In this document: positions 52,189 through 53,615 of the stretch, in pieces
Numbering within the stretch: the stretch's first letter is position 1
Layout of the letters: each line of letters starts with the position of its first letter
Source of the DNA: Pseudodesulfovibrio sp.
Lineage (GTDB): Bacteria > Desulfobacterota > Desulfovibrionia > Desulfovibrionales > Desulfovibrionaceae
DNA: 53,615 bases
Direction: 5' to 3'
NCBI GenBank assembly: GCA_016342345.1
Contig: JAEINO010000023.1
Coordinates: 1 to 53,615, forward strand
Program-made: the position numbers and the translations under genes
The notes under the pieces: generated by a model
What the model was told of the DNA's origin: nothing
The model's input: only the letters and a program-made list of their open reading frames with translations
The model's database searches: none

Positions 52189-53615
52189 TTTGTTTCCTCT
52201 ATGGCCTTAACGACAGCTTCCTTGTCGGAAAAATGGATGGTTTCACCGTTGATTTGCTGATAATCCTCGTGACCCTTGCCCGCGATGAGCAGGACGTCAC
52301 CGGGTTGCATTTCGTTGACAGCCATGGTGATGGCGGTCTGGCGGTCCGGGTGCTCCAGAATTTCGTGAGCCTTGGCAAGGCCTGGGCGGGCATCGTTCAT
52401 AATGTCTTCAGGGCCTTCACTTCGCGGATTGTCCGATGTGAGCACGGCCACGTCCGCATAGCGGGCCACGGCCTTGGCCATGAGAGGACGTTTGGCCCGG
52501 TCACGATCTCCTCCGCAGCCAAACACGGTGATCAGCCGTTTAAAATCCAGTTCCTTGAGGGTGTGCTGCACGTTTTCCAGAGCATCCGGGGTGTGGGCGT
52601 AGTCCACGAAAATATCGAGATTGCAGTCATTCACGACGCGTTCAAGACGTCCTGGTACGCCGGGAAAATTCTTGAGATTGCGCATATCCTTGCAGTTGAG
52701 GCCCATTTGCAGCCCGACGGCCTGTGCGGCCAGCAGGTTCATGGCGTTGAAGGCTCCGATCAGGGGGGAGTGGATAACCCAATTTTTACCTTTGAATGTG
52801 GTTTCGATTTCCATGCCCTGTCCGGTCATGGAAAGGATGCGTCCCTGAACCATGGGCTTGTCACCCACCTCGTGACGCACGATGGATGTATCGCCGATGC
52901 CATAGCCGATACCATCTTCGCAATCGGTCAGGATGCGTCGTCCGTAAGGGTCGTTGTAGTTGACTATGTTGGCTTTTCTTGGACGTGGATAATCCTTGAA
53001 AAGCATGGATTTGGCTTTGTAATAGGTCTCCATGTCGCCGTGGTAGTCCAGGTGGTCCTGCGTAACGTTGGTCAGGACTCCCGCATCGAAATCGAGACCG
53101 GCTACGCGGTACTGGTCCAGGGCGTGGGACGAGACCTCCATGATTGCCACATCCACGTCTGCCTTCTTCATGTTGTAGAGCAGTTCGTGGATCATCCAGC
53201 AGTCTGGTGTGGTCAGGGGGGCGGCCATCTCAAAGCCGGGCCAGCGGTAATTGACCGTGCCAAGGACACCGACCTTGATGCCGGCCGAGGCCAGCAGATG
53301 TTCTATGATATAGGAAGTGGTTGTCTTGCCGTTGGTGCCCGTGATGCCAACCAGTTTGAGGTCGTGATCCGTGACCTCGAAATGCGCCCGAGCAAGTTCG
53401 CCCAGGGCAATGGCCGGGTTTGCATGATATATGACCAGGGCGCGTTTTTCCGCCACAGGGGCAACCAGGTCGCGTGCCGATTCCGGTGCGACCACATATT
53501 TTGCTCCGTTGTCCAATGCACCCGGAATGAAATCAAGCCCCCTGACAGCCGTGCCGGGCATGGCCACGAAACAGTCGCCGGGTTGGACCATGCGTGAGTC
53601 GGTATGAACCACGAG
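52185..53615 (-). CDS. murE: UDP-MurNAc-L-Ala-D-Glu meso-diaminopimelate ligase, 5' end missing
   Basis: MurE adds the third peptide residue. About 475 residues are visible; the 5' end lies beyond the right edge. The ATP motif LVGITGTNGKTTTSYIIEHLL and VTQDHLDYHGDMETYY are typical. DNPRSEGP (TSDNPRSE near the C terminus) is the motif associated with meso-diaminopimelate specificity, so the organism should have Gram-negative type A1gamma peptidoglycan. It ends in an overlap with murF. The visible N-terminal part keeps the HTDSRMVQPGDCFVA nucleotide-binding block, so only about 20-30 residues are missing. Confidence 0.97.
   Translation of the reverse strand, partial: LVVHTDSRMVQPGDCFVAMPGTAVRGLDFIPGALDNGAKYVVAPESARDLVAPVAEKRALVIYHANPAIALGELARAHFEVTDHDLKLVGITGTNGKTTTSYIIEHLLASAGIKVGVLGTVNYRWPGFEMAAPLTTPDCWMIHELLYNMKKADVDVAIMEVSSHALDQYRVAGLDFDAGVLTNVTQDHLDYHGDMETYYKAKSMLFKDYPRPRKANIVNYNDPYGRRILTDCEDGIGYGIGDTSIVRHEVGDKPMVQGRILSMTGQGMEIETTFKGKNWVIHSPLIGAFNAMNLLAAQAVGLQMGLNCKDMRNLKNFPGVPGRLERVVNDCNLDIFVDYAHTPDALENVQHTLKELDFKRLITVFGCGGDRDRAKRPLMAKAVARYADVAVLTSDNPRSEGPEDIMNDARPGLAKAHEILEHPDRQTAITMAVNEMQPGDVLLIAGKGHEDYQQINGETIHFSDKEAVVKAIEETK

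Noticed and set aside
51882-53597. A 571-residue plus-strand open frame opposite murF and murE
   Set aside because: It is antisense to two clear Mur ligases, has no ribosome binding site, and its sequence shows the composition of a complementary-strand shadow.

Overview
The window is a chromosomal segment of moderately high GC that most resembles a sulfate-reducing member of the Desulfovibrionaceae (Desulfovibrio or Pseudodesulfovibrio type). The reasons are the linkage of leuS-nusB-ribH-ribBA with ribE, ribD and a dCMP deaminase, the rpmB / DUF177-rpmF-plsX-fabH-fabG-acpP-fabF-glyA block, a ZraP-membrane protein-kinase-NtrC regulator module, and a dcw cluster that ends in ftsZ followed by a radical SAM gene. 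The species is inferred from gene content and not from any search.

Layout. 1-2.1 kb is almost gene-free: two fragments of coding sequence, then about 2.7 tandem copies of a ~664 bp repeat. 2.2-14.1 kb, all on the minus strand, is dCMP deaminase-ribD-(two solute-binding proteins)-ribE-(small membrane protein, glycosyltransferase, haem-containing diguanylate cyclase)-ribBA-ribH-nusB-leuS, a riboflavin/translation operon interrupted by unrelated genes. 14.17-14.33 kb is a small palindromic MITE-like element. 14.4-15.2 kb holds two small minus-strand genes (CGGC-domain and FmdB-type zinc ribbon). 15.4-20.2 kb is a plus-strand, sigma54-driven envelope/metal stress module (ZraP-like chaperone, DUF4405-like membrane protein, sensor kinase, NtrC-family regulator). 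20.2-29.2 kb is mixed: WcbI-like protein, metallo-beta-lactamase-fold hydrolase, HDOD protein, NifU-like protein, gltX, SHOCT protein, and a kinase plus solute-binding protein pair.

29.6-37.0 kb carries rpmB (minus) diverging from the plus-strand DUF177-rpmF-plsX-fabH-fabG-acpP-fabF-glyA cluster, which supplies membrane lipid precursors and one-carbon units. 37.0-38.7 kb is an AT-rich gene for a two-TM/coiled-coil protein between ~300 bp inverted repeats. 38.7-53.6 kb is a minus-strand dcw cluster in the order murE (cut by the window end), murF, mraY, murD, ftsW, murG, murC, murB, ftsQ, ftsA, ftsZ, then a radical SAM gene. Many of these genes overlap by 4-8 bases, so they look translationally coupled.

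The most unusual signal is a repeat family with five copies of a ~180 bp core in the window. Every copy array lies just beyond the 3' end of an operon (leuS, glyA, the radical SAM gene), with a hairpin-rich side facing the gene and the conserved core facing away. Two copies bracket the foreign-looking membrane-protein gene. Together with the MITE-like element, these repeats sit at or near the ends of two blocks that, from memory, form one contiguous unit in Desulfovibrio vulgaris. This suggests the repeats mark rearrangement or insertion points. No tRNA, rRNA, CRISPR array, transposase or FMN riboswitch was recognised.
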